A stretch of DNA of 64,000 nt from Panagrolaimus kolymaensis (lineage: Eukaryota; Nematoda; Chromadorea; Rhabditida; Panagrolaimidae), in assembly GCA_028622995.1 (NCBI GenBank), contig JAJQJQ010000005.1:7626001-7690000 (forward strand), in the 5' to 3' direction. Below, piece by piece: positions 23,920 through 36,519 of the stretch. Under the pieces are notes generated by a model, which saw only the letters and a list, made by a program, of their open reading frames with translations, did no database searches and was not told the DNA's origin. The position numbers and the translations under genes are program-made. Position 1 is the stretch's first letter. Every line of letters begins with the position of its first letter.

Positions 23920-26155
23920 ATGGTATATCGTCGTAGTGAATCAGAACGTAGAAAGCGTAAAGAGCCATCTGAAGTACCCACACCTTCAACAATTTGTTAT
24001 TGGTTAGCTATTTTCTTGTTGTTGATAAGAGTTATATGCGAGGATTAAAAAAAAATAATTTGATGACGTTTTTAGTGAAGGCGAACGTAAACTTGGTACA
24101 TTGGAACTTCATTGCTCTATTTGTCGACGATGGTTCCATCAACCATGCCTTAGAAATTTGACAGAATTGTAAGTCTCTCTGTGTTTTAGTCTGAAGCTTA
24201 ACTTTCTTTTTGGGCTATTATGAAATTAGTAGGAATTAAGCCTTTGAATAAAAAATAATTTTAGTTATGGCCTTCCTTTCATGGTTTGTTATGTCTTTCG
24301 ATGTCAAGATTGCAGTCAGGATCGAAAAGAAGTTTGGAGTTTGAAGCAAACAAGTAATCCTCATTGGAGACTTTAGGACCATCGTTTACCCAAATTTATC
24401 TTTTAGATTTTGCTCATATGTGTGTTATGGCTCTTGCAAATATGACATATGATTATTTTGCAAACAAAGAAGAATATAAAGATAATGTTCCAGAAGCAAG
24501 TAAAGAAAATCAAAAATACTTTCATCTTGAAAAGGATATTGTTCCATATTTTGAAGAAAATTGGGAGCAATTAACAAACATTCCAAGACGAGTCAAAAAT
24601 TCATGGCATCAAACATTGCATAAAACTTTAACAAAGGAATCAGAACTTTTTGCAATTAATCCCGAAAATGAATTAGAATTTGCTTTGAGTGAAAGAAATT
24701 TGTTGGATATTGGACCATTGCATGAATGCATTAAAAAGGTAAAAAGGTTTATGCTAACTTTGATTAAGAAATATAAGGAAAGTTTTACAGCTTGGTAGAC
24801 GACCACCTGCATCTCAACCCATTCCTGCTGCAGATAGTGATAAAGATGATTCAGAATCAGGACCAAAAACTCGTGGAGCAGCTAAAAGACGTGCGGAATC
24901 ATCAAGTCGCAATTCATCCATGACTCCAACAAAAGCTTCCACTCCTGCTTCCACGGTTGTTGAACCACAACCGACAACAACTAAAACAGATAATAAACCT
25001 ATGGGATTACTTAAAAAGTAAATCGCTTCTTCGATCGAGTTTATTGATATTCCAAAACCGTTTGTTTTTAGAGGAACTCTTGATGCAAATGCTGTGGTTG
25101 AAGGTTCAGATGGATCAATTAATTTTCCATTCAATCGTGAAGGAATGCAATATTTTTATGCAGAGAAAGATCCATTAGTTAAAGAAAAAGATTTATTTGA
25201 TAAAGTTGATGCAGAAACAGCCGAACAAATTCCACCACATATTTACCGATGGCAAATTCCCAAAGAAGTTTTACTCTCCAACAATGATCGAGGGCATCAA
25301 ATGAAAATGCATGATGATAGGCTTACAGTTACAGGGGATGCAGGATATTGCGTTGCAAAAGCCACTCATTCAGTTATGTATGGAAAATGGTTTTATGAAG
25401 TTGAGGTTATTGAACAGCCTGATGGGTCTCATACTCGAATTGGTTGGGGACAAGCTTATGGTAAAAAAATTCTTTAAAAATGAATCATAAAAATTAAGTA
25501 AATTTTAGCTCATCTTCAAGCTTGCCTTGGCTATAGTAAATTCAGTTATAGTTGGAGATCGCTTAAAGGAACAAAATTTCATGATGCTATTGGTCGAACT
25601 TACAGCGGCGAAGGATATGGCAAAGGCGATGTTTTAGGTTGTCTCATTGAACTTCCAGAAAGAGAAGAATTTTTAAATCCAACCAAAGCTTGCCGATTAC
25701 CTCCAACAAAAAAGGATACTGCTTTATTAAATTTTAAAGGTCACATCTTTTTTGAAGAGAAGGAAGAAATAGAAGAAGCTGCAAAAGATTTACAACCCAT
25801 TCAAGGATCAAAGGTAATAAAGACATCATTGTTTGCACTAAAAAGTATACATCTTAAATTTTAGATAAGTTTCTACAAAAATGGAAAATTCTGCGGTGTT
25901 GCCTTTGAAAATCTTTATGAAGGAGCTTATTATCCTGCGGTTTCAATTTATTTAGACAGTACATTAAAATGTAATTTTGGTCCAAATTTTAAATATCCTC
26001 CTCCCGCTGATGTTCGACCCATGAGTGAAAGAGCTGAAGATATGGCTGTGGAACTTGCCCTTGCTGATGTCCTTTTTCTTACAGAAAAATCAGATGAAAT
26101 TGCTCAAACAATTAAAACAAGATTAAGCAATTTGGGAATCAAACAAGATACTTAA
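23920..26155 (+). CDS. ash-2: ASH2-type subunit of the H3K4 methyltransferase (COMPASS) complex
   Basis: Predicted exons are 23920-24002, 24076-24168, 24265-24353, 24407-24738, 24791-25017, 25072-25460, 25509-25813 and 25865-26155 (602 residues). The N-terminus has a zinc/winged-helix module: LHCSICRRWFHQPCL, CQDC, KQTNFAHMCVMALANMTYD and FEENWEQL, matching ASH2L. A disordered linker with basic and Ser/Thr/Pro content follows. The C-terminal SPRY domain includes GKWFYEVEVIEQPDGSHTRI, AHLQACLGYSKFSYSW and SFYKNGKFCGVAFENLYEGA. ASH2 with RBBP5 and WDR5 activates SET1/MLL methyltransferases in the nucleus. The exon 3-4 junction needs care: an in-frame TAG at 24373 lies inside the 53-bp intron 24354-24406, and splicing restores the conserved KQTNFAHM. 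Confidence 0.93.
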
Positions 26156-26861
26156 ATTTTACGATAACCATCTTTGATATTTATTTGAGTGAAAGCCTTT
26201 TAGGCTAAAAAAAACTATTTTGTACAGTTTTCTTTATTTTTTGCCACCAATTTGTTTGGTATTGTCAAGATTTTAGTATTATTTATTGTTATTACTTTTT
26301 TTTGAATGTAATGCTTTTTTTTTATTGAATAAACTAACTTATAATAATTGTTTTATGGATCATTCTTTTGTTTACCAAAACATGTTTGTTTCAAAAAGAT
26401 ATTTTTTTTAATTCTTGTTGTTAAAACATGTAAGTCTTAACAGCTTCAAAAAAAGGATGTAAATATTATTTGGCATTGTAGTTTGATTGAAAGCTATTGA
26501 TTAAAATTTGAGCATCTTAAAGTTGCACCATTTTTGCACAACCTTATTAAACCATTTTGAATTTGTTAAAAAAAATCAATATAAAAATCATCAACATTTT
26601 TCTTACATAATTTAGTTTTTAAAAAAATGCTGCTTCTTTCTTTATTCATCGACCGTTGAAATTTTTATAATTTCGCTATGTATTTTAAACGCTGCGGATA
26701 CGGTATCACTCTCTTCCAATGACGCTTTTGGGCCACTTTTTGAGCTTGCATTTTTTTTTCTCTACAAAATCGTGTTTTTCCTCTTTTCCAAGTTTTTTTT
26801 AATCGAGTTGTTTGAACTTAAAATTCTTTAGTTTACTATCTTAAATCTTTCAATTTTTAGA
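26156..26861. other. intergenic between ASH2 and deoxyhypusine synthase genes
   Basis: It holds the ASH2 3' UTR (AATAAA near 26327) and then A+T-rich DNA. A pyrimidine-rich acceptor (CTTTCAATTTTTAG) ends at 26861, directly before the ATG of the next gene, and could be a trans-splice site. No other gene is supported. Confidence 0.5.
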
Positions 26862-28155
<1,294 letters not shown>

Positions 28156-28515
28156 TTTTTATAGTTGTTGTAATTGTTGAATTTTTGTTATTGGAAAATA
28201 AATTTAAGCTTTCGTAACTTTGTTTGTTAATAATTCGACCCTAATGTGAGCACAAACACAAAAAGCATAACATTTGATAATATGTTTATGCTTCATTTTA
28301 TTGATACATAGTTTTAGTTTTCATAAAACTAGAAATGGATTAAAAAAGAAAATTAACATAGACAATAAAGATGTTACATTGAATTCAATACCTCAAAAAA
28401 CCATTACTGATAATTTTATTTAGCACAAAGATGCCATAAATTTAATAAACAAAACAAGCAAACAAATTTTTTAACAAATCAAATAACAGATGCTGTGACA
28501 TTACTTAGGCAATCA
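28156..28515. other. convergent 3' intergenic region
   Basis: Between the stop codons of deoxyhypusine synthase (+) and the BAZ/ACF1-like gene (-). It contains AATAAA-like sites on the plus strand (near 28196) and A+T-rich DNA. Nothing else is seen. Confidence 0.5.
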
Positions 28516-31419
28516 TCAATCTTTCATTTGTTTTGAAGAACGTAAAGTATAAATTGGCGGTCCTGGTGAAAATCGAGATGATGATGAAGAGAGACTCGGT
28601 GTTTGACTTGAAGAATCATCAGCGTATTCTTCTTCTTTACGTGCTCTTGTAGACTGAAATAATAAAACAAAAGATAGACATAAATGTGTTAAAAAAACAT
28701 ACTCTCAAAACTCTTCTATTAAGAAATTTTTTGGGTTCCATTTCTTTAACATTTCCGATCATTTCAGGAAGCTTTTTTGGAAGGTTTTTACAATTTTCAC
28801 ATATCCAAAATGGTTTCATAGGATCTGGATCAACTTCGGTTTGAGGATCATGACATTTTAAATGGATATAGCCATAACACAAAACACAAGCTATGACTTT
28901 GTTGATAGGAGGAGCATCCAATCGTATATTGCAACGAGGGCATTTAATCCCAAAAAGTTTATCACTTCGAATTTGAATTTTCAAAATTGATAATAAAGCA
29001 TGCATTTGAGTTACGGATTGACACAATTCAGCAAATAAAAGCCAAGATTGGATATGGAAAAATCGTTGACCAGAAATTTTGGGAAAATAAGCACATGGAA
29101 GAATTGATGGGATTGACGTTGAAATAATTTCATTTCGCTAAAAATTCTTGGGTTATAATGAGAGCTTAAACTGAAAAACAAACCAATTCATCAAAAGATT
29201 TTGCTTCGTCGATTCCTTTAAAAATGTCTTCAACCGTTGTCGAAAAATGGATGAAAAGATTTGATTCAGCTTTTTTGATAACTTGAACTAATTCTTCTTT
29301 CAAATAATCAACTTCAGTATGATTATCATCACAATCCATTTCTTCTAAACGTTGTTGACTTCCATCCAAGGCATCTTTAATTTGATTATTGTGTTTTTCA
29401 AATGCTTCCAAAAGTACACTTTCACGAATTCCCTTTTTATTAAGGATTTGGCGAATAGCTTCAAATTCTTCCATGCTTGAGATACGGTACCAGAGACTTT
29501 CTTGTAGAGGAATTCGAGCAGATTCAATTGTAAGCTTTTCAAGCACTACCGCAAATGGATCATAGATTTCTGCTTCACTGGATAAATTGTTTGATGCCAT
29601 TTGACAGAACTAAAAAATAGTATTTTTTATAAGTAAGCAAGTACCACGTTAACAAACTTCTTCAACAAAAATTCCATGATTGAGTGAATTAGGGAACAGA
29701 TAATATCGACGATGGAATCTATCATAACCCAATATTAAAGCTGGAGGTTTTAACGCAGCATGTAGCTTTGCAAGCTAAAAATAAGTTGTATTAGCATAAA
29801 AACAATAATGGGTAAAGAAGAAAGCTCACTTCTCGGTTTCGTTGATCCTCTTCGAAGATAGCGTTTTCCAGTTGATGAATTTTTTCGTTGTTTTGAACAT
29901 CGTTTTTCTTTCCTTTAGCCTTTAGATCTGCATTGGTTTGTAGCAATTCATGAAGCTAAAATTAATAAGGAAAAAAAAAGTATTAGAAAATAAAAGAAAA
30001 GCCTACCTTAGCTTTTTTTCCTTCGTGTCTGGATTCATTTAAGACTTCTTCCTTGAACGTAAATTGTTTATTAAAAGAATCAAGTGACATCAAAAGGTTA
30101 ATAAGATGCTCAAGCAGTTGAATTTGTTGCGATGGGTTCAATTCATAGAAATCTTTATCCAGAAAAGCTTGAGCCAATTCATAGTTTAAAGAAATCTCAA
30201 ACTTCTTAGCTTTTTCAGCAATTTCGTGATCATTTTGTTTAAAATTTTTATACAAATTACCACCATTTGAGTTTCTTAGAACTATACTTAATGGAGTGAC
30301 TTTTCTAAGAAGAAGAAGTTTACATATTTCAGATGAAGCAGAAGGTGGCCATGGAACATTATCAATCTCAGAAGTGAGTAAACTGATGTTCTAAAAGTAA
30401 GTATATACTTATGTTATCGCTTATATTAAGGAAACTTACTTTAAAAAAGCCAAGAAGAGAAAATCCACGAATGAATGCTAACAAAACATGAGAAGTAAGT
30501 TTGTAATAACCAGCGATGCCAGAATTAACAGCTTTTAATAAATCTTCACCAGAAAACTGGAGTTCGGTATCCAAAAATGTTGAAAACGAATTGAAGAAGT
30601 CAGAAATAGCTAAACAATTTCCAAACAAGTTTGCATTCGCGGAATCCATTAAAGCAGGTTTGAGATCAGGAAAAGCAGCGGACTCCAAAGAAGAATCTTC
30701 GTACAAGCCTTTTGAAAATTGATAAAACATTTCACAGAACTTTGGATAAAGTGGATCATATTCACTACAAAAAGCATAGATGATATAAGTGAAATCATAA
30801 ATAAGAAAAAATAAAACCATACTTAGCACCATGAACGGCAATTTTAAAGAATTTACTATCAACAGTATCAATAGCATCATTTGGTAGTTTTCTTGCAGCT
30901 AAGATAGCGTGTTCATACTTAGATTTTTCCATTTTCTTCAAAGCGTCCACAGCATCAATGTAACATTTTTTGGCATTTGTCTCATCAATTTTAAGCTTTT
31001 CTGAAATCGCATTTTTTTCATCGATTTTAAGCTTTTCTGAAATCGCTTTTTTTTCTTCACTTTTTAGCTTTTCTGAAAATAAAAAGTTAAATCACAAGTA
31101 TTTTTAGTAAGGTATACATACGTTCATTGATGTGACCGACTTGCGTTTTTCGGGCATCTTCTTCACTTTCTCTTGCTTCATCGAACGTCAAACCAGTTTT
31201 TCCTGTAACAGCACAAGTCCAACACATTGAGTTCATTTGGATATAGCGATCAAAAAACTCACTAAAAATAATAAATTAGCTATAATCCGATGATTAAACG
31301 ACTTACTCATAGCTGGTAAAGACCTCATTGGTTGATTCAATATACCAAACTTGAGCATAATCTTTAATATTGGGATCTGGCTCCCGTCTTTGGAAAGGCA
31401 ATTTGTTGAAAATCGGCAT
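28516..31419 (-). CDS. BAZ1/ACF1-like ISWI remodeller subunit (WAC, DDT, WHIM, PHD)
   Basis: Predicted exons are 31419-31307, 31261-31122, 31072-30823, 30764-30440, 30390-30007, 29955-29830, 29774-29658, 29609-29184, 29137-28703 and 28653-28516 (817 residues). The N-terminal WAC domain is clear: MPIFNKLPFQRREP, VWYIESTNEVFTSY, NSMCWTCAVTGKTGLTFDEA. A coiled segment with three 12-residue repeats follows (EKLKIDEKNAIS type). The DDT region includes FPDLKPALMDSANANLFGNC, and the WHIM region has LGYDRFHRRYYLFP. The C-terminal PHD finger reads CPRC, then CVLCYGYIHLKC and CENC. This order is that of ACF1/BAZ1A and WSTF, partners of the ISWI ATPase in nucleosome spacing; C. elegans athp-2 is the likely counterpart. 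No bromodomain is visible after the PHD finger; the tail is Ser-rich and ends at 28516. Confidence 0.9.
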
Positions 31420-32254
31420 TTAAGCTAGACCTGAAAAAAAAGTTTAGGATTACTTACAAAAATCAGAAAAAAGATCAATGAATAACACGCAAACGAGTAC
31501 ATTAAACGTAAGAAAGATAGATACAAGAGCTTCATTTTCTGTCATCTTACTTAACAAAAAAAAGTAGCAAAAAGTCAGATAGAAACCTTTAAGACCCATG
31601 AAATAAACAAGCTAAATCACATCATTAAGTTTTTATTGTTGCTATTTTTTATAAACTAATAAACTTTCATAGTATACGGTATGCATAGCATTATCTAAAA
31701 TCATGTTAAAGTTTTAAACTATGAACCATTTAGGAGCATCGAAGAAGTTTAAATATAAATAGTCAGATATACAGCGTGGGTTTATAGCCGTTAACGCGCT
31801 GTAGAGGCAAAAAAACGGATGATTTTCTTGCTTTGATATTTTTATAAAAACCATCAAACACTTCAATGTAGTGGAGATAGTTCTTACGCGCTAACACGAG
31901 ATATTTTATTCTATTATTGGGTTTATGTTAAATTCGTTAAACTATGATACTAGCAGCGGCAAATGTTAAAAAATCAAATTTCTAAAAGAATTTATTTGCT
32001 CAAAAGGTTCGTTCGCGTTTCTTGTCAAAGACTGACTTCATTTTTTGATTCTGCGTTTTTGCATCCTTCGTTCTTTCTAATGCACCTCTTGAAGCGAACC
32101 TCATTTTCCCGCACGTTTAAATTTTGCTCACATACCTCAAATTTGCAAAAACAATAAAATAAAAACAACAAGATTTATTATAATTAAATCAAACAACAAT
32201 AAAATTTATTATAAAAATCAACAAAAGTTTAACAAATTGAAATAAAGTATTTGA
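31420..32254. other. intergenic, no gene seen
   Basis: Between two minus-strand genes; it should hold the BAZ-like promoter and the NLE1 3' end. An open frame at 31963-32157 (+) has no family or splice support. Nothing more is seen. Confidence 0.5.
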
Positions 32255-33878
32255 TTATTGTCTCCATAATTTTAAGACGCAATCTTTTCCTCCACTAACG
32301 ACTCTTTCGCCATCAGGACTCCAATCAACAGCAAAAACATCAGCACCATGACCAGGAAGATCAAGTAAGAATTTCTTAATTCGTATATCCCATACTTTTA
32401 AAGTTGAATCAGCTGAACCGGAGACGAGCAAACGACTATCACTTGACCAAGAAATTTGATAAACTGCTTGAACATGTCCTCGTAAGGAAGTTAAAAATTT
32501 TCCTGTTCGACCATCCCATAATTTGATGGATTTATCAAAAGAAGCAGACGCAATAATTCGAGTATCAGGTGAAAATAAAACTTGATTAACGAGTTGTTGA
32601 TGTCCAGTTAACCGAGCAATAGGTGATTTTTTGGTTACTGGTTCCCAAAGAAACATCTAAATTGAAGAATAATGAGATGATCATGAAACGTTGAAAAAAG
32701 TACCGTAAAATCATCAGACCCACTAACAAGAAGTTCACAACCAGCCACTGCTTTAGCAGCATTGTAACGATCAAGGGCAATCTCTTGAACCTAAAAGAAA
32801 GTTTATTAGAAGAAAATATAAAAAAAGTTAAATTTACTTTATCGTCTCCAGGATATTGACATTTTTTCTCAGGATCAAAACATCCAGTTCGGAGCACATA
32901 ATCAACATTCAATGCCAAAGTATTGATCCAATGTGCATGTCCAGTCAAAGAACGACACATAACTCCATCTGAAGCACGCCACACTTTAACAGTTCGATCT
33001 TGAGCTCCAGTATAAATTAGTCCTTCTCCACCCCATCGAATACAAGTAACAGAAGCAGTATGTCCAGAAAGGGTTCGCTCGGTCACACCTCTAACGGTAT
33101 CCCATATTCTTACATCACCATCTTTTCCTGCACTTGCAAGTAAACGACATGTAGGATCAGTGTGTAAAGGAGCCCAAGCGAGGCTAGTAATCCATTGTTT
33201 GTGCCCAGTTAATTTTCGACCAATTTGATTTCCAGAAACCGCGTCCCATAAGAAAATCTGAAAATGCGTAATTATTTCAAAAAGGAACAGATCAAAGAAA
33301 ACAAACTTCTCCATTTTTGCAAGCAGAAGCAAGTTTCTTTCCATTAGGTGACCAAGCGATACATAAAACCCAATTTGTGTGTCCTTTGCAAGTTGTTTTA
33401 GGTAATTCAGTATGAAGATCCCATAATCGAACAGTTTTATCACCAGATCCACTTGCAAGATTTTGTCCATCAGGGCTAAATTGAACACTGATAACAGGTT
33501 CACTATGGCCTGGTAAACTTGATGTACATCTGGTAACAGGACGAACACGAAAAACAGCTTGTGGTAAATACACTAAATTTACGCCCTAAAAATTTAAAAA
33601 ATAATATAATCAAGAAAATCAATTATTTTTATAAAACATACCTTTTCAACATCCAATAGATCTTTTAATGATGAGGCAATGGAATCAATAATATCTGTTC
33701 CATCAGATGTTCGAAATGCAATTGGAATAGGATCATCTTCTTTTTCTAAGAAATGATTTGCTAATGTTTGAAGCTCATCAGAAGTTGTTGAAGTAGGTAA
33801 AACCACTGGATTTCCAAGTTCATCGCCATTTTCAGCAAATAATCGAACACAAATTCGAGATTCAATGTCAGAATCCAT
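32255..33878 (-). CDS. nle-1: Notchless homologue NLE1 (WD40 ribosome-assembly factor)
   Basis: Predicted exons are 33878-33642, 33585-33307, 33257-32838, 32790-32704 and 32656-32255 (474 residues, close to human NLE1). The N-terminal ubiquitin-like NLE domain contains [18 protein letters not shown] and [18 protein letters not shown]. About eight WD40 repeats follow, for example [40 protein letters not shown], and the last ending [16 protein letters not shown]1/Rsa4 is a nucleolar pre-60S factor; its NLE domain contacts the AAA ATPase midasin during late 60S maturation. The family was originally named for an effect on Notch signalling. Exon phases are all zero, and the start is the first ATG before the NLE domain. 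Confidence 0.94.
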
Positions 33879-34043
33879 TTCAAGCAACAACAAAAAAATG
33901 GGAGAAAAGTTGAGAAAGTTGAAAAATGCTTTTTTTTTGTGAATAGTTAAACAAATTTTTTCATCCCACATTTTTTTGGACGTTTTGCAACGAAAAAAAA
34001 ATGGCGGGGTTCTTAAAAGACGTTCAAAAACTTCACTAATTTT

Positions 34044-35079
34044 TCCTTCTCTACAATTTTCATTGTCAGTTAGTGCGTCCGTGCTCGGAAACGAGTCATG
34101 GGAAAGTTACAATACAATGAAACAAAAGCATGGAAATTTGCATAAACAAGAATGAAAGCGCAAAAAAGGATTTTTCATTATCATTCCAAAGAAATTTAAT
34201 GGTGATGAGCGGCTGTTTTCTTTTGAGGAAGCATTAGGGACCTAATATCAAGGCAAGGATCCGTAGAGATAATAGCTGGGGAAGGATCCAAGGACCAAAA
34301 TCAAGTGAAGGACCCGTTAGCTGAAGAAAAAAAGATGATAGGATCCAGAGAAAGCATGGGATCGAGATAGGGCACAAGATCCGAATTGTAGAGACCTAAT
34401 TTCATAGAAAGGATCCAGTCAAATAATATCAGGGAAAGGATCCATAGAGACAATATCAGAGGAAAGATCCAAGGAAATAATATCAGTAGAGCTAATATCA
34501 AGAGAGGGATCCAAGGACCTAATTTCGAGGATCCAAGGACCCGATATCATTCGAAGGTTTCAATGACCAAAAAAATAAAATGAAGGAAATAACAAATTTG
34601 CATAAAATGGCTTGAGTTTCTGTGCAATATAATTTGTATAAATATGAATGTAATGAATGCAGATAGACTTTGCATTGCAAGGAATGTTAGCGATGACGAT
34701 GGTTGTTGATTTTGAAGCGCTTTAAACATTTAAAGGTCTTATTTGAAGGATCTTTTAATTTTGGATTGAGAATTTCAAGAAAAAGAAAAAAACTCTGATA
34801 GCAAGCCTTTTTTTGAAACATGTAGAGTGAATTAGCTTTATTATTGTATAAAAATTTAACAGAGATAAGTACAATTGTCTTTGAAGTGTCTCAAATATTT
34901 GGGTAAGGATGAAAGGAATTAAATAGCGTTAACGCAAGGAAATGTTGGGAGGACAATTAATATTATAATGGCATGGATGAGCACATTATTCAAAAAAGTA
35001 ACTAAGAGATGTTCATTATAAACTATAAGGAATAAAATGAAACATTTGCTGGCGGGCCGAAGGCCCGCTCTACACCTAG
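34044..35079 (+). mobile_element. Helitron-like non-autonomous element, copy 1
   Basis: The 3' end has the features of a Helitron: a perfect 7-bp G+C hairpin GCGGGCC-GAA-GGCCCGC (35052-35068), then 7 bases, then terminal CTAG (35076-35079) followed by T. The start (TCCTTC near 34044) is inferred from alignment with copy 2; after it both share TTAGTGCGT and CATGGGAAAGTT. No Rep/helicase frame is present, so it would be mobilised in trans. Interior GGATCC minisatellites make up about 300 bp. The 5' flanking base is T rather than the expected A, so the left edge is uncertain. Confidence 0.65.
34250..34560. repeat. GGATCC minisatellite within Helitron-like copy 1
   Basis: Irregular tandem units around GGATCCAAGGACCTAATATC with AAGGATCC spacers. 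A shorter, more decayed version lies in copy 2 (about 35397-35545). The units resemble, in reverse complement, the minisatellite in the SMC1-like intron. Confidence 0.8.
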
Positions 35080-35187
35080 TACTTTAAAAAAATGCTTTTG
35101 CAAAAACAAATTACATCCATCCTTTTTTTGTATAAAGCAACCTTATAAATAACATAATTAAATAAATCAAAAAAAAAAAAATATTTA

Positions 35188-35836
35188 TCCTTCCAAGTAA
35201 TTTATGTTGTTAGTGCGTTCGTCTCTGCCTGGAAATCTATCATGGGAAAGTTGCAAAAGAATGAAAAAAAAATCTTTAAAATTAGCATAAACATGAATGA
35301 ATGAGTAAAAGACACTTGCGTTTGCATTTCATGAAAATGGAGTGCTGTTGAGTGGTTGTTATCGTTTTTTTTTTGTAAGCATTTGGTACCATTCAGTGGA
35401 AGGATTCAAAGACCTAATATCTGTAAGAGGATCCACGAACCCAAAAACGTTGGAAGGTGCAAGGATCTAATAGCGGGAGAAGGATATAAGAATCTAAGGA
35501 GAATGATAAAAACCTAATAGCAGGAGAAGAATATAAGGATCTAATATTATTAAAATGAAAGTAAGTAAAATACGCTTTAATGTGGTTGAGATGATGGCGG
35601 GTATAAGGATAATTGTCTCTTGGATCATGATCTCATGAATAATGATAAGCATGCTCGCAATCGGTGGCTTGAAGCATTAACAAAAAGCGCACAGAATTTT
35701 TTCGTTGTAACAAAAGAGCCTACGGTGTTTTATAACAAAAACGCAACGAATAGTTGTTACTATTATAAATTATAAGCAAAAACAATAAATGAAATAGACA
35801 ATTTGCTGGCGGCCCGAAGGGCCGCTTTATGCCTAG
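35188..35836 (+). mobile_element. Helitron-like non-autonomous element, copy 2
   Basis: Shorter relative of the element at 34044-35079, in the same orientation. It begins TCCTTCC directly after an A and ends with hairpin GCGGCCC-GAA-GGGCCGC (35809-35825), 7 bases, then CTAG (35833-35836) followed by T, as expected for insertion between A and T. Relative to copy 1, one hairpin base pair is swapped on both arms, so pairing is kept. It ends 27 bp from the stop codon of the ATG12 gene, so that gene's 3' UTR probably runs into it. Confidence 0.7.
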
Positions 35837-35862
35837 TTTACATTAAAAAACAACAATAAAAA

Positions 35863-36222
35863 TTAACCCCATGCGCATGTTTTAGCATAATGAAGAACTA
35901 AATTAGATGTTGGTGATGCAGCAAAACATTGATGTAAATTGGATAAAGTATGATCAGAGGATGGTGAAAATGATTGGCTAACAAAAATATAAATAGATTC
36001 AGATGATTCAAGTTTAAGAGCTTTTTGTAAAAATTCTATGACCCATGAAATTGTATGAGAAGCATCAGCAAGAAATTTTTGTGTTTTTAATTGTGGAACG
36101 TCTCCCACGGGTTTGAGAAGTAAAGTAATTTTGGATATTGAAGAGGTTGCTGCTGATGATGGAGTTTGAGATGGGATTGCTGGAATGGATTGTACTGATT
36201 CCATTGTTGCATTAGATGACAT
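35863..36222 (-). CDS. lgg-3: ATG12 ubiquitin-like autophagy protein
   Basis: A single exon of 119 residues. ATG12 is activated by ATG7 and ATG10 and joined through its C-terminal glycine to ATG5; the conjugate with ATG16 drives lipidation of ATG8/LC3 on autophagosome membranes. The diagnostic features are KITLLLKPVGDVPQLKTQKF, then SSESIYIFVSQSFSPSSDHT, then the terminal block SNLVLHYAKTCAWG, matching the FAPSPDQ...LVLHYCKSQAWG pattern with glycine as the last residue. The N-terminal 30 residues are Ser/Thr/Pro-rich and disordered, as usual. In C. elegans the gene is named lgg-3. No intron is needed, unusual for this window, so a retrocopy is a remote alternative. Confidence 0.93.
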   Translation of the reverse strand: MSSNATMESVQSIPAIPSQTPSSAATSSISKITLLLKPVGDVPQLKTQKFLADASHTISWVIEFLQKALKLESSESIYIFVSQSFSPSSDHTLSNLHQCFAASPTSNLVLHYAKTCAWG

Positions 36223-36519
36223 TTTGCTGGAACAAATTAATTAAAGGTTGATAAAATCTAAAAATGGTGGAAATTTTTATTTTATATTTTATCACCCAAA
36301 GTTTGAGAAATTGAAGGGAATCGCGAAAATAAATATTAGAAGCAGATAAAGGAAAAATGTGGGTTCCAATCTTTTTTTATATTCAGAAAATATTTGCGCA
36401 TAATTAATATACTTGGTTTTCCATCACCAAGCCTTAATCTATTATTTTTTGGTTGCACATAATTTCATCCATAAACAAAAATCAAACAACAACTAACTTT
36501 ATTTTAATTTTATTTTTTC

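Noticed and set aside
24354..24406. Frameshift or premature stop in ASH2 (TAG at 24373)
   Set aside because: The stop lies in a 53-bp intron with a GTAATC donor and TTTTAG acceptor; splicing restores the conserved KQTNFAHMCVMALAN.
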